DNA of 64,000 nucleotides from Bretschneidera sinensis (Eukaryota; Streptophyta; Magnoliopsida; Brassicales; Akaniaceae). Every line of letters starts with the position of its first letter. Position 1 is the first letter of the stretch. A program made the position numbers and the translations under genes. Location: contig CM043702.1 of assembly GCA_023935145.1 (NCBI GenBank), positions 63,617,001 to 63,681,000 on the forward strand. Reading direction: 5' to 3'. The notes under the pieces are model-generated. The model saw nothing but the letters and a program-made list of their open reading frames with translations, ran no database searches and had not been told where the DNA came from. Below, piece after piece: positions 10,893-21,695 of this stretch.

Positions 10893-11746
10893 GGGATGAG
10901 TGAACAAGGGACTTACATGGGATGTAAGGATTTGCCAAGATCGAATTGGTGCACATTCCGGGAAATCAGAGAGTTATGGATTGTAAGTGGACTTACAAGG
11001 TCAAAGAAGGGTACCCTCCAGGAGATGAAGTCCGGAACAAGGCTAAGCTGGTGGCGAATGGGTTCACAAGAAGAGAAGACATAGGTTTCACAGAAACTTT
11101 CTCACTTGGACACAAGGGGGAGAAGATTGTGAGTATCCTCACCTATGTCATTGATGGGCTGTTGGTTTGGAACAGCAGAAAGAGGATGGAAAGGTTTACA
11201 TCTTAACTCAATGAGGAGTTCGAGAGGAAGGATCTCAGCCTTACACAAAAGATCCTTGGGATGTGTATAATCCAAGAAAAGGAGAGAAATCGGTTGAGGG
11301 TTTCTTGGGCAATGGGTGTTCTCAGCAAATTTGTGAGTAATCCCGGAAAGAAGCATTGGCTTGGGATGAAGTGGCTATTGAGGTATTTGAAGGCTTAATG
11401 GCAGCCAATGGTAGCACTCATAACAACCAGGGCAGAATACATAGTGGCTATGGAAGCCATAAAGAAGACTATGGGGTGCAAAGGGTTGTTGGACGAGTGG
11501 GAGGTCCTAAAAGAGCAGGTTGTGGTGTCTTCGGATAGCCAAAGTGCGGGGCACTTGTGGAGGAATCCAGTGTTCCATGAGGGGATGAAGCATATGGATG
11601 TTCAATATCATTACATTCCAAAAAATGGTACGAAAGGATGCATTCATGTTGACAAGAAGACCATGGAGGAAAGTCCTGCAGATTTAGGCACCAAGGTTCT
11701 ACCTCTAAGAAGGTCCAATCATTGCCTTGGACTTCTTAGGATTTGA
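10893..11746 (+). pseudogene. pol: RT-RNase H remnant of copia B with three deletions
   Basis: After the linker, VMDCKWTYKVKEG and LVANGFTRREDIGFTETFS represent the RT N-terminus. Then FSLGHKGEKIV jumps over the region that in A carries the first catalytic Asp, LHGELDE and YGLKQSPRQW. The second catalytic motif reads YVIDGLLV instead of YVDDMLLV. A second junction (LRVS to WAMGVL, near 11308) removes about 69 codons, and a third (RYLK to A-stop-WQP, near 11390) removes about 51 codons with the first RNase H Asp. The remaining RNase H has AEYI and a SSDSQSA block. Two or three nonsense codons are present. It ends with TKVLPL...NHCLGLLRI at 11746. Confidence 0.85.
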
Positions 11747-11835
11747 GTCAGTTGATTGATGACTCAAGATGAGTTTGGATCCCAAAGATCTCTGCACAAT
11801 GGTTTGGGTTTAAACGCTTAGACAAATGTAGAGAT

Positions 11836-12813
11836 TGTTGGTATTTGTCTAAGGTTTAAACATGGTTCAAACATGGTTAAGGTTTGAACAGGTCCAAGTA
11901 TGGTTCAAAGATGGTTAAAGTCTAAACCAAAGGTGGAGGATCAAAGTTCAGCAAGTTAGAAGGCTGCACATATGTGTGTGCTTCATTTTGGAGCAAGGGA
12001 AGGCTATGCACACTAGTGTGCGCACTTTTGCACACAAGCAGAAGGGTGTTGTGTGAAGGAGACAACAACTTGGAGCTGCAGCATGAAGCTGCAGTGCTGG
12101 AACCTGGCAGGAATAGCAGAAGGGACAGAAACTTGGAGCTGCAGCACGGCGCTGCAGCTTTGGCCGGCACACATGGACAGCATGCTTTAGCCTTCTCTTA
12201 GGTGCTTGAATGCAAGGTTAAAATGCACAGCACCACTTAAGATTGATGGAGGGCCATGGTTAAGTGGTCATCAAGATCTAAGGGTGGAGAACGACACACA
12301 AGATTGGACAAGAAGTTGGTGCACTATATAAAGGGTCACTTATGTTCAATCTCAACATCAGAAACATAAGGTTGTGACACAAGATGTAATGTAACTTGTG
12401 AGATATGTGTGTGGATGAGAGATTTGTGTGAGAGTGCAAAGACACAAAACACAAGAGGGACTCATTGTAGAGAGGCTGGTTGTAAAGAAGAGAGGGTAGT
12501 AGAGAATTGACAGGAAGCATTATAATAGGTCTATCACTTTCTCGTTCTCTTCTTGGTTTCTTCAAGAACATTGTGTTTTCTTGAAGGGGGTTGCTGTAAC
12601 TTTGTAAGAACCATTGATTTAGTGTAGAGAGTTCGGAGGAACTCACGGGGATGTAGGCACATTACCGAACCTCGACAACAAATTGCTTGTCTTCTTTCTT
12701 TCTTTTATTTTCTGTTCTTGTGTTCGATTGCTGTTTTCTTTTCTACAAGTCATTCAAGACTTGGGTGTTTGGAAGATCATCACCTGGGCATCTTGTCAAG
12801 GTGATTTCTAACA
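11836..12813 (+). repeat. 3' LTR of copia B
   Basis: TGTTGGTATTT...TTTCTAACA, 978 bp, followed by target duplication GAAGG (12814-12818). It is longer than the 5' LTR partly because of extra GCTGCAGC units near 12082-12095 and 12145-12157. Its first ~330 bp contain the two modules shared with Ty3 LTRs (see findings). Confidence 0.95.
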
Positions 12814-12818
12814 GAAGG

Positions 12819-14149
12819 CTTAGATTTCACAGAAATTTTCTCACAAGTTATGAAAATACAAGACGATAAGGATAGTGTTAGCTATGGTGGTCCAATTTAA
12901 TTGGGAGATCAAGCAAATGGATCTGTAGACAGTGTTCTTACATGGAGAGCTTGATGAGACCATCTACATGAGGCTACCCAAAGGCTATGAGGAAGAAAGG
13001 CAGGGAGATTTGGTGTGCAAATTGAAGAAATCTCTCTATGGCCTGAAGCAATCACCTCGGCAATGGAATAAGAGGTTTGATTCCTTTGTAACTAGCTTGG
13101 GTTTCATGAGGAGCTACTATGATTCGTGCTTATACTACAAAGGCCAGAAGATGGAGGAAATGGTGATTATCCTCATCTATGTTGATGATATGTTGTTGGT
13201 TGGTAACAGCAGGGAGAGGATAGAAAATTTGAAATCTCAACTCAGTTTGGAGTTTGAGATAAAGGATCTTGGTCATGCACAAAAGATCCTTGGGATGAGT
13301 ATAATCCGAGAAAGGGAGAGAAACGGGTTGACGGTTTCTCAGTCTTCCTACATAGAAAAGATGATATTTAAGATTTCTATGGAAGATATAAAACCAGTAA
13401 AGATTCCTCTTGCTAGTCATTTCAAGTTCTCCAGCGATCAATGTCCTAGAACGGATGAGGAGAAGAAGGAAATGGAAAAGGTCCCTTACTCTAGTGCGGT
13501 TGGATCTATAATGTTCACCATGGTAAGCACTAGACTCGACATTTCTCATGCAATTAGTATTCTCAGCAGGTTTATGAGTAATCTCAAAAATGAGCATTGG
13601 CTTAGGATGAAGTGGCTGCTGAGGTATTTGAAAGGAAGCTCAAATGTGGGGCTTGTTTACAAGAAGAGGGGTAAGTCTATCTATTTGGAAGGTTATGCTG
13701 ATTCGGACTATGGAGCAGACCGGGATAAGAGAAGATTTATTTCCTCCTACTTCTTCAACTTAAATGGATGTTATATAAGTTGGAAGGCTCAGTTACAGCC
13801 AGTGGTAGCGCTCTCAACAATTGAGGCAGAGTACATAGCAGCAACGGAAGCAATTGAGGAGGCTATATGGTGCAAAGGGTTGTTGGAAGAGTTGAAGGTC
13901 CTAAACGAGCAGGTGGTGGTGTATTCGGATAACGAAAGTGCGTTGCATTTGTGTAAGAATCTGGTGTTCCATGAGAGGACAAAACATATGGATGTTCGGT
14001 ATCATTTCATTCATGAAAATGTTATGGAAAGATGCATTCATGTGGACAAAGTGGCCACGGAAGAAAATCCTGCAGATTTAGGCACTAAAGTTCTACCTCT
14101 AAGCAAGTTCAATCATTGCTTTGGACTTCTTAGGGTTGGAGTCGGATGA
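12819..14149 (+). pseudogene. pol: RT and RNase H of copia A (3' half of its polyprotein)
   Basis: Coding that resumes after the copia B insertion: LDFTEIFS, then a frameshift and one TAG stop before 12932. From MFLHGELDETIYM at 12932, 405 codons are open to the natural end at 14149. RT blocks: KSLYGLKQSPRQW (residues 33-45), YVDD catalytic box at residues 83-86 (13178-13189), LSLEFEIKDLG. RNase H: GYADSDYG (about residue 257, first Asp), STIEAEYIA (Glu 300), YSDNESALHL (Asp 332). It ends [12 protein letters not shown], as in B and I. This is the best preserved pol part in the window and serves as the reference for the deletions in B and I. Confidence 0.9.
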
Positions 14150-14230
14150 TTTGGTGACTCATGTTGAGTTTGGATCTTGAGTTCTCTGCACAATGGGTTC
14201 GGGTTTAATTGCTTGGACAAAGATAGAGTT

Positions 14231-15094
14231 TGTTGGGAATTTGTCAAAGAATTAATGGTTAGAAGATGAAGCTTCAGCAGCCCTCTGAGCCGCAGTATAG
14301 GCTTGGTGCGCCGCAGCCAGTAGCAAAGGAGGAGTTCATCAAGGTGTGGCGCGCCGTGGCCCAGGACTTGGGCGCCGCGGCCACTAGCAACAGGAGGAGT
14401 TTTGCCCTGTTGTGCAGCACGGCCTGCCCTATTCTGAGCCACTACGCCAGGCACACCTGATGCCTCTGATTCTAGTTTTCAGCTGGTATGTTGGGACTTG
14501 GTTAAAATGCACAGGATTACTTAGACCACTTAGAGGACTATGATTGTTTGGTTCTCAAGATCAAAGGGTTGAGATTGACTTTAAGATTGGTTAAAGAAGT
14601 TATTGCATTATATAAAGGGTCATCTAGGAGTGATAACTACAACACAGAAAGTGTGAGAGTGCAAAGACACAAAACACAATAAGAGGTCTCATTCCAAGAG
14701 TGGCCGGTGTTGAGAGAGATAAGCTCTCAAATCTTCAGAGGTGTTTCAAGTGAGAGATAGTATACAAGATTAGGGGTTCAAGGGCTTTGTAATTGGAATT
14801 TTCTTGGGGAAAATTCTAGGGAAACACTTAGTTCTTATCTCTTTCTTTTCTCATCTTCATTCATCAAGAACAAGAGGGTTCTTGAGGAGGTGTTGCTGTA
14901 ATTGTAAGAACTCCATTGATTTAGTACAGAGAACTCGGAGGAGCTCACGGGGACGTAGGAATTTGTTGAACCTCAATAACAATTGCTTATGTTTTCACTT
15001 TTATGGTTTGATTATTGTTTATTACAAATCATTCTGGATTTGGAGGTTTGGAAAGATCATAACCTAGGATTCTTGCAAAGGCAATTTTCCAACA
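14231..15094 (+). repeat. 3' LTR of copia A
   Basis: TGTTGGGAATTTG...TTTTCCAACA, 864 bp, homologous to 3468-4337. A weakly purine-rich tract GACAAAGATAGAG stands just before it as polypurine tract candidate. After it the Tat-like coding sequence continues. Confidence 0.95.
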
Positions 15095-16500
15095 AAAGGA
15101 AACCATGCAGATGCATGTAACTATTACTTTGGCCTTAGTTAAAAGTAAGAATAAAACAAACATCCTCAAAATTGAAGATCTTAAAGCAAAGAACATTAGG
15201 GGGAAACCAATAGAAGAACTGGTCTCAATCCTCCTGACAAGAGAAGAAAGCAGCAAAAAGACAATCCAGATTGGATCAAGTTTAGGTGAAGAAGCCAAGA
15301 AACAATTGATATTATTTCTAAGGTGATGGTACATCGCCTTAACATTAACCCTGAACAAAATCCCACCATCTAGAAAAAAAAGATCCTTTTCCATAGAAAG
15401 GCAACAAGCCATAAACACCGGGGTCAAGAAATTACTAGAAGCTGGTTTCATCCAAGAAATCAAATAGCCCACATGGCTCGCCAATGTTGTCTTGGTAAAA
15501 AATTCAAATGGGAAGTGAAGAATATTCATCGACTTCATAGACCTAAACAAAGCCTGCCCCAAAGATAGCTACCCCTTACCAAGGATCGACCAATTGGTGG
15601 ATACAACCTCAGGTTACGAAATACTAAGTTTCATGGATGCATACTTTGGATACAATCAGATCAAGATGTATAAACTGGACCAATAAAACACATCATTCAT
15701 AACTGAAAAAACACCTCTATTACTAAAAGGTAATGCCTTTCTGACTGAAAAACGCAGGCACAACTAATCGAAGGTTGGTGAACAAACTTTTCAAGGACTG
15801 AATCAGTCAAAATATGGAGGTATACATGGATGACATGGTATTCAAAAGTCTACAAACATCAAACCTTATAGCTGATTTAGAAGGATGTTTATCAGCCCTA
15901 AAGAAACACCAAATGAAGCTAAACCCCACCAATTGCGCCCTTAGAGTGACCTTGGGAAAATTCCTAAGGTTCATGGTGACCCAAAGAGCAATAAAGGCCA
16001 ACTCATAAAATATCGAAGTTATACTAGATGTGGAAGCACCTCGAACAATGAAAGAAGTGCAGAAGTTGACAGGGTGCATCACTACTTTTGGCCGATTCAT
16101 GTCCAGATCTGTAAAAAGTGTCGGGTTCTTCAAAGTATTGAAGAAAATCAAAGAGTTTCAATGGATAGAAGAAGGACAGAAATTGTTCGATGAATTAAAG
16201 AAGTACTTAAACTCACCTCTCCTCTTAATGAAACCCAAAGAAGGAGAAGTATTGTTCCTATACTTAGCCGTTAGTGAAGTAGCCCTAGCTTCGAATTTGA
16301 TCCGAGAAGAAGACAAAATTTAGAAACCAATCTATTATGTAAGTAGAGTCCTCCTATAGGATGCTGAGGTAAGATACCAACCTATTGAGAAGCCGCCGTA
16401 CGTAGTAATTATCTTGGCTATAAAGCTAAGACTATACTTTCAGTTCTTCAGATGCTCAACCTATGAGAAAGACTTGCATAATGGTCTATAGAGCTGGAAG
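15095..16500 (+). pseudogene. pol: RT and first RNase H of Tat-like element T
   Basis: Continuation of the Tat polyprotein after the copia A insertion. RT blocks: RIFIDFIDLNKACPKDSYPL near 15515-15580, IDQLVDTTSGYEILSFMDAYFGYNQIKM near 15583-15670 (first catalytic Asp in FMDA), and the catalytic box EVYMDDMVFKS at 15814-15846 with both aspartates kept. QKLTGCITTFGRFMSRS (16060-16110) is the RT connection region. YYVSRVLL, RYQPIEKPPYVVIILAIKLRLYFQ (16330-16445) is the first RNase H. Several stops and indels separate the blocks, for example near 15465 and 15690-15800. Confidence 0.85.
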
Positions 16501-16599
16501 AGTTTGATATCTACTTTAAACCCTGACCTGCCATTGAATGGTAGGCCCTAGCAGACTTCATTATCAAATGCACCTTCTTCCATCGACTAGTAGAAAAGA

Positions 16600-17150
16600 G
16601 TCTAACCGAACATCTCCCTAGGGTCTTCTCTTGGAAACTATTTGTGGATTGGTCCTTTAATGCATTCGGCAGCTATGCATGTCTCATCCTGATCAGTCCT
16701 AAAGATTTTACAATCGAGTATGCATTTTGGTTAGGATTTAAAGCCTCCAACAACGAAGTAGAACATGAGGCTCTTCTAGCAGGAATGAGGTTAGCTAAAT
16801 CGCTTACGATAGATTCTTTAGAAATCTTCAATAACTCTCAACCACTAGTGAATCAATTCTATAGAGAATATGAAGCCAGAGGTAAGTGAATGATTAAGTA
16901 CCTAGCCAAGATGAGAGAAATGAAATAGTAGTTCAAACATGTGAAAGTCACAAGAGTTCTTCGAACAGAAAATACCAAGGCTGACACCTTAGCACAACTC
17001 ATGTCCTCTAAAACCTTGGATCTCCCACAATCGGTATATGTTGAGCTCCTATCTAACCCCAGCATAGAGAATACTGAGGTAATGAGCATCGACGACTCAC
17101 CAAATTGGATGACTGATATCATACCTACATAGTGGAGAACTCCCAAAATA
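16600..17150 (+). pseudogene. Archaeal-type RNase H domain of Tat-like element T
   Basis: LFVDWSFNAFGSYACLILISP (from about 16638) and FWLGFKASNNEVEHEALLAG through LEIFNNSQPLVNQF (to about 16860) match the second RNase H that marks Tat-lineage Ty3 elements. The first Asp (VDWS for the usual VDGS) and the Glu are kept; the third acidic residue (SDSQ in relatives) has become NNSQ. A stop follows REYEARGK, then VLRTENTKADTLAQLMSS (16965-17020) closes the domain. Confidence 0.8.
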
Positions 17151-17159
17151 TAAAGCAAA

Positions 17160-18264
17160 AGCGAGAAAATTGCTTTCCAGGGCAGCTAGATATTATATGA
17201 TTAATGAACAACTGTATAGAAGATCCTTCACTCTACCCTATCTCAAATATCTCACCCCAAGAGAAGTGGACTATGCACTAAGGGAGGTTCACAGAGGAAT
17301 CAACATAAATCATCTTAGAGGCAGCACGTAGACATACAAAATCCTAAGGCAAGGATACTATTAGCCAAACTTTAAAGATGAAGCAATCAAATTTGTTAGA
17401 AAATGTGTCTAATGTCAGAAGTTCACCCTATTTCGCGAAGACTTGTGAACTACCTCATAACTGTCACTAGCCCAATATCATTCACTATGTAGGGTATCGA
17501 TATCCTAGGACTTTTCCCAAAAGCACCAGGACAACTTAAATTTCTGATCATGGCTATAGACAACTTCACTAAATGGGCTGAAGTCGAACCACTAGCCTTC
17601 CATTATCTGTAGATTCGGTATCCTGATGGTCTTGATACAATTCAAAGGGTTATGCGAGGAACTCAACATCAATCATATTCTCTTTTGTGAGATACTCGCA
17701 AGCCAATGGACAAGTTGAGGTAACTAACCGGACAATACTATAAACCATGAAGAAAAAATTGGAAGATGCGAAAGGACTATAGGTTTAGGAGCTGCCCCAT
17801 ATACTCTAGGCCTATAGGATAACACTCAAAGCTCCCACAGGTTGAACCCTTTTTTTCTTAGCCTTCGGTTTCGAAGCCGTAATCCGAATGAGATAGGGGA
17901 ACCCTTCCTCAAAGTACAGATGTTCAAAGACAAGCAGAATAAAGAAGGATTAAAGATGAACCTAGATCTAATAAAAGAGACTCGAGACAAGGCTCTGCTA
18001 GAAATCACGATGTACCAACAACTTATGACCAAGTACTTCAATTCAAGAGTAAAGGAAAGGTCATTTGGACTCAAGGACTTAGTCTTGGATAAGCAAGAGG
18101 TCTCTAACCCTAGGAACACCAAAAAAATGGAACCTGATTGGGAAGGTCCATATAAAATCAGAAGGGTTGTCAAGATTGGAACTTTTGAACTTGAAGCAAT
18201 GGATGGGACACCGATTCAACATGTTTTAAAGCAAAAGAAATCTTTTCAAGATCTTAAATTTTAG
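17160..18264 (+). pseudogene. Integrase of Tat-like element T
   Basis: Zinc region near 17225-17440: YLTPREVDYALREVHRGI, then HLRGS, ILRQGYY-stop-PNFKDEAIKFVRKC and QKF give the HHCC pattern with two stops. Core: GIDILGLFPKAPGQLKFLIMAIDNF from about 17497 with the first Asp, then damaged sequence, then ANGQVEVTNRT near 17705 with the catalytic Glu. C-terminal part open from 17842 to 18264: NLDLIKETRDKALLE, EPDWEGPYKIRRVVKIGTFEL and a normal end. Nothing of the expected polypurine tract or 3' LTR is seen after it. Confidence 0.8.
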
Positions 18265-18307
18265 AACTTTATCATGTAATCAAGATAGTACATTTGGAGA
18301 AGTTTAA

Positions 18308-19177
18308 GAATGAAATACTCTAACAAAAGTTACTTATTCTTGAAGACAAGGCTAAAAAACAGGTTCAGGGGCTCGGACAGTCAATTGTCCATATTGGGTA
18401 GTCGATAGGCTGTCCAAGGTTTAGAGAGTTTCACAGTCGACTATGCACTTTGGACAGTCAACTGTCTGGTCATGAATTTAGAAAATTTTAGGGCAAAAAC
18501 TCCATTTTTTCTTCAAATTATCTCTTTTCTCCCATGGGACTTCAAACCCGAGTCAAACACAAGTTCATAAGGGTTTTAGATCAAAGATTTAACACCACCC
18601 AAGAGAAGAATTGAACTCAAAATCATTAAATCAACACACTTTGTACATAAACCCATTTTCCTTCAAGAACAAAAGACTTTCTTAAACTTTCTTCAAAAAT
18701 CTTCAAAATTAACTTTCAATAATTCAAAACTTTAGTTAAACACACATGCTTAATAATTAGAAGTAAAGAGAGATGAACTTTTACCTTGATTTTATCATAA
18801 ATCTTCTATCTTTTCTTTTCTCTTTCTTTCTTCTTCCTCTTTCTCTCCTTTCTTTCGTTTTCACTAGAAGGTTCCAACACAAATGCTGGCCTTCTTTCCC
18901 TCTATCCTCCTATTTACACAAAATTTTATTCCTTAATTATATACTTAACCTTCCACTTTACTTCTCCTTCACAAAAATACCCTAAGCACTTTAAAATTCC
19001 AACATTTCCCCCAAACAAAAATTTAATTTTCTCAAATTATCATTTATATGCTCGTTTCTAATTCCGTAATTCCTAATACGAATTAATTAGGACTCAAATC
19101 CGAACGAGTACAGAATTTACATGTTGAAGTGCAAACTTCGAGATTAAAATATTCTAATTAAAATACCTGACTTTATA
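18308..19177 (-). repeat. LTR1: truncated 3' LTR of LARD-like element E
   Basis: Homologous to the right-hand part of LTR2 (about 51885-52857), including the CAGTCGACT-type word cluster at 18377-18475 and the stretch TATAATTCTCCCCTACTAAT at its inner edge. The other ~2.2 kb of LTR is missing; the homology starts about 45 bp after the last codon of the Tat-like integrase. Confidence 0.8.
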
Positions 19178-19494
19178 ATTCTCCCCTACTAATAAAAAAA
19201 TTTCGTCTTTGAAATTTCTCTAATCAGGGTTCACAAAACATTTGGATTATCACCGTATTAGTTTGCCTAACATTCTCAAACGAAATCCTCAAATTATCTG
19301 CTTTCTTCAAGATTTGACATTATAAGATTAAACTTCTATCCTACCATTAACACGATCCTTATCTATAATGTTGTCAGCTAACTAATTAATCATTGGAATG
19401 ACTTAAATTATCAATTTTGATAAATCTATCCAACTTTACTAGAAATTAATTTTACTCTACAAGTGGTAATTTTCCTTTAATTAATGTAACGACC
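19178..19494 (-). other. 3' end of E internal region with polypurine tract
   Basis: CTCCCCTACTAATAAAA directly beside LTR1 is, on the minus strand, a polypurine tract (TAGTAGGGGAG) next to the 3' LTR. The same sequence borders LTR2 at 52859. The piece ends with ATTAA (19490-19494), the target duplication of chromovirus G. Confidence 0.75.
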
Positions 19495-20080
19495 CATCTC
19501 GGTTTGGCCACCCCCGAGACGGTGTCATCACATTTTAAAAAATCCCAGCACGACACATATATGCAACAATAAAAATAATAACACCAATAGAAATTTTTTA
19601 CGTAAATTCTCAACCCCCAACAGGGGAGTTACCTCAATCTGATCTTTAAAAATTAAATACAACGTAAATGCATGAATATTTACAATAAATTTTTAATTTC
19701 TTTTCCTATTAGTCTGAGGATGTTGACACGTACGTGACTTACAGAAATTACTTTCGTCTGACTCTTAACCCACCAGATTATTTATCCTGTCTGCTACCTG
19801 AAATCATTGTACACTGAGGGATGAGCTTCACAAGCTCAGTGAATTAAATTTACTAAAAGTACTCATTTATATAAACAATCTTTTAATATTTAAAACAATT
19901 TATATTTCCTACACTTGATACTAGTACTCTACTATCACTACCCATGTCATAACATCCATTCTCTATCATCTCTTCGTCTTATTTATTGGTTCACCTCAAT
20001 ACCATCAATTATTTCATAATTCCTCGTAATGAGGTTCACATCATAAATTATACCATTTAGATAGTTCTTATCACCATAAT

Positions 20081-20360
20081 AATAACACACCACACCTTAG
20101 CATTTCAATCATCTTATCGCCATAACTGTCTCTTTCTGTGAGACTCAATCATCTATAATTATATTCACAATAATGCACCACATCTCAGCATTTCAATAAT
20201 CTTATCATTATAATTATCTCTTTCTGTGAAACTCAATCATCTATAATTAAATTCACAATAATACACCATACCTCAGCATTTCAATAATCTTATCATCATA
20301 ACTGTCTCTTTCTGTGAGACTCAATCATCTATAATTAAATTCACAATTAATACATCGCAC
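20081..20360. repeat. 88-bp tandem repeat in G LTR
   Basis: Units start at 20081, 20169, 20257 and (partial) 20345, each AATAA.ACACCACA.CTCAGCATTTCAAT..TCTTATC..CATAA. The same array with the same period is in the other LTR at 35515, 35603, 35691 and 35779, so it predates the insertion of G. Confidence 0.95.
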
Positions 20361-20760
20361 ATCAGTATTTCAATAATGCAAGCAATAATTAAAACAGGTG
20401 CAATGCATGAATGATTATGATGGGAACGTCTTCCCACCTGTCGACAGGTTGTTATTATCTTAGACTGGCCCCCTCCCGATTCTTTCCTTTGCAACTTGTC
20501 TCGGTTGCCACAGAATTTTCTCAGCACATACCGGCTGGCATGGTGTCCTTTTTATTTCCAGCATATACCAGCTGTCACGGTTGTTTCATTAGACCGGCCC
20601 CTTCCCGATTCATTTCTTTTTATTTAATGCATATGCATATGAACAATGATATGAAATATGCATCTGAACAGTAATATAAAAAAAACAACATGAACTTAAA
20701 ATATCTAAATTGACTATCCTAATTTTTCTCAAATTATATAAAACTTCCACTAAAATCCTT

Positions 20761-20868
20761 TCATCCCAACTCACATCAAATAATCCATAAAAGCTTGTCA
20801 ATATCCACTAAATTTCATCGCAAATCACATCAAATAATCTATCAAAACTTGTCAAGATCCACCAAAAT
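20761..20868. repeat. 54-bp tandem repeat in G 3' LTR, two units
   Basis: Two units starting TCATCCCAACTCACATCAAA (20761) and TCATCGCAAATCACATCAAA (20815). The 5' LTR has three units of the same repeat at 36062-36223. Confidence 0.9.
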
Positions 20869-21695
20869 TCATTTCATCATAATTCATATTAAAACATCAA
20901 TATAACTCATCAAGAATTTCACTTATCACTTATCCTAATAATTTTCTACATGTCAAAAATTCATATCATCAATATCAACCAAATCTTTATCTATCACCAT
21001 AACATAAGCTAATAATTTATTTTAATTTTATCACTAAATTTTTCATTTTTATTTGGACTATTTAAAATAAATCCAACTCACCACGTAGCTCTTAAAGCTA
21101 CCCGTGGATCACCTCCTTGCCTTTCTTTTTTTCTCAGAAATTTCCCTGGTTATAGATCGTCAGCACATGACATCGTATTTATATTAAATTTATAATTTAT
21201 TCTTCAATTTTTTATAAACCACACACTTTGAAAATTCTCACTTTGAATTCAAGGAACTTCATAAATGTTAGAAATTCAAAATAAACTTTACATTATTACC
21301 TTATGTTTTTTTGATAGCTTCTCCTGATTCTTTATGAAATTCCACAGAAAACCCATTCAAAATTTTACTCTTTCAGCATTTCTTTAGGTCTTCAATTGCT
21401 TTGAGAAAACAAACGAGAAGTTGAAAGAAACTGAATGAAATCATTCAGTCTCCATATGTTTACCCCTTATATGCTTATATATATTTTTCCTTGCTTTAGC
21501 AGTCCCCCTCCATTACAATTCTTGAGTTGCCATGCAAAACCCAAGTGTAAGGCATACAAATGCCTTTCTTTAACACTTGCTACCACACTTTCTTGAATTT
21601 GTTACCTTCTTTTTTAATTAAATTTTTTTTCCTTTTCCTTTCTTTGGACGTTCTGGACGTCCATTTTTTTACTTCTTTTCTTTTAATGACGTCCA

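Larger units (their letters stand above)
7188..12813 (+). mobile_element. Ty1/copia element B, RT-deleted derivative
   Basis: Inserted in the RT of copia A with a perfect 5-bp target duplication GAAGG at 7183-7187 and 12814-12818. It has two LTRs (952 and 978 bp), a tRNA-iMet primer site, and a gag-pol region clearly related to A but shorter. Four blocks are missing relative to A or I: about 62 codons in gag, and about 98, 69 and 51 codons in RT and RNase H. The last three junctions are the same as in copia I (56750-62100). Frameshifts and stops are also present. Without the RT core it could only have moved with RT supplied by another element. Confidence 0.95.
3468..15094 (+). mobile_element. 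Ty1/copia element A (Tnt1/Tork-like), interrupted by copia B
   Basis: Complete structure: 5' LTR, primer binding site for initiator tRNA-Met, gag, protease, integrase, RT, RNase H (copia order) and 3' LTR, all on the + strand. Both LTRs start TGTTGGG and end CCAACA. It lies inside the protease-RT linker of the Tat-like element. Flanking 5-mers are ACGGG (3463-3467) and AAAGG (15095-15099), which match at only three of five positions, so the target duplication is decayed or absent. Copia B sits in the RT region at 7188-12813. Stops and indels occur throughout the first half, while the RT-RNase H half is largely open. Confidence 0.95.
932..18307 (+). mobile_element. Ty3/gypsy Tat-like element T, interrupted by copia A
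   Basis: The gene order gag, protease, RT, RNase H, archaeal-type RNase H, integrase is seen on the + strand, with the coding region split at 3467/15095 by copia A. The protease-to-RT linker reads STYHLKVKF just before the break, and the diagnostic RT stretch RIFIDF-DLNKACPKDSYPLP follows after it. The second, archaeal-type RNase H (KASNNEVEHEALLAG) is typical of the Tat lineage. The polyprotein has many stops and frameshifts, so the element is dead. The 5' LTR start is inferred only, and no matching 3' LTR was found: the element appears cut about 40 bp after its last codon, where a truncated LARD LTR begins. This is the oldest layer of the left nest, since A and then B lie inside it. Confidence 0.85.
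19495..21695 (-). repeat. 3' LTR of chromovirus G (main part)
   Basis: Starts TGTAACGACCCATCTCGG and matches 33468-37190. It ends at GACGTCCATG where TR-GAG-1 is inserted. Its last 16 bases reappear at 28490-28505; about 115 bp present in the other LTR (37063-37175) are missing between the two pieces. Confidence 0.9.

Noticed and set aside
14113..14454. 113-codon minus-strand frame
   Set aside because: Antisense to the end of copia A pol and the start of its 3' LTR; no similarity to a known protein.
16600..17150. Host RNase H gene
   Set aside because: Position between RT and integrase and the KASNNEVEHEALLAG block identify the second RNase H of a Tat-type element.
20081..20400. Regular 88-bp repeats as a CRISPR-like array
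   Set aside because: Units abut without unique spacers, lie in an LTR, and occur identically in the second LTR. This is an LTR minisatellite.
20411..20674. 87-codon frame in G LTR
   Set aside because: Lies in the part of the LTR deleted from the other copy, with no homologue; chance frame.
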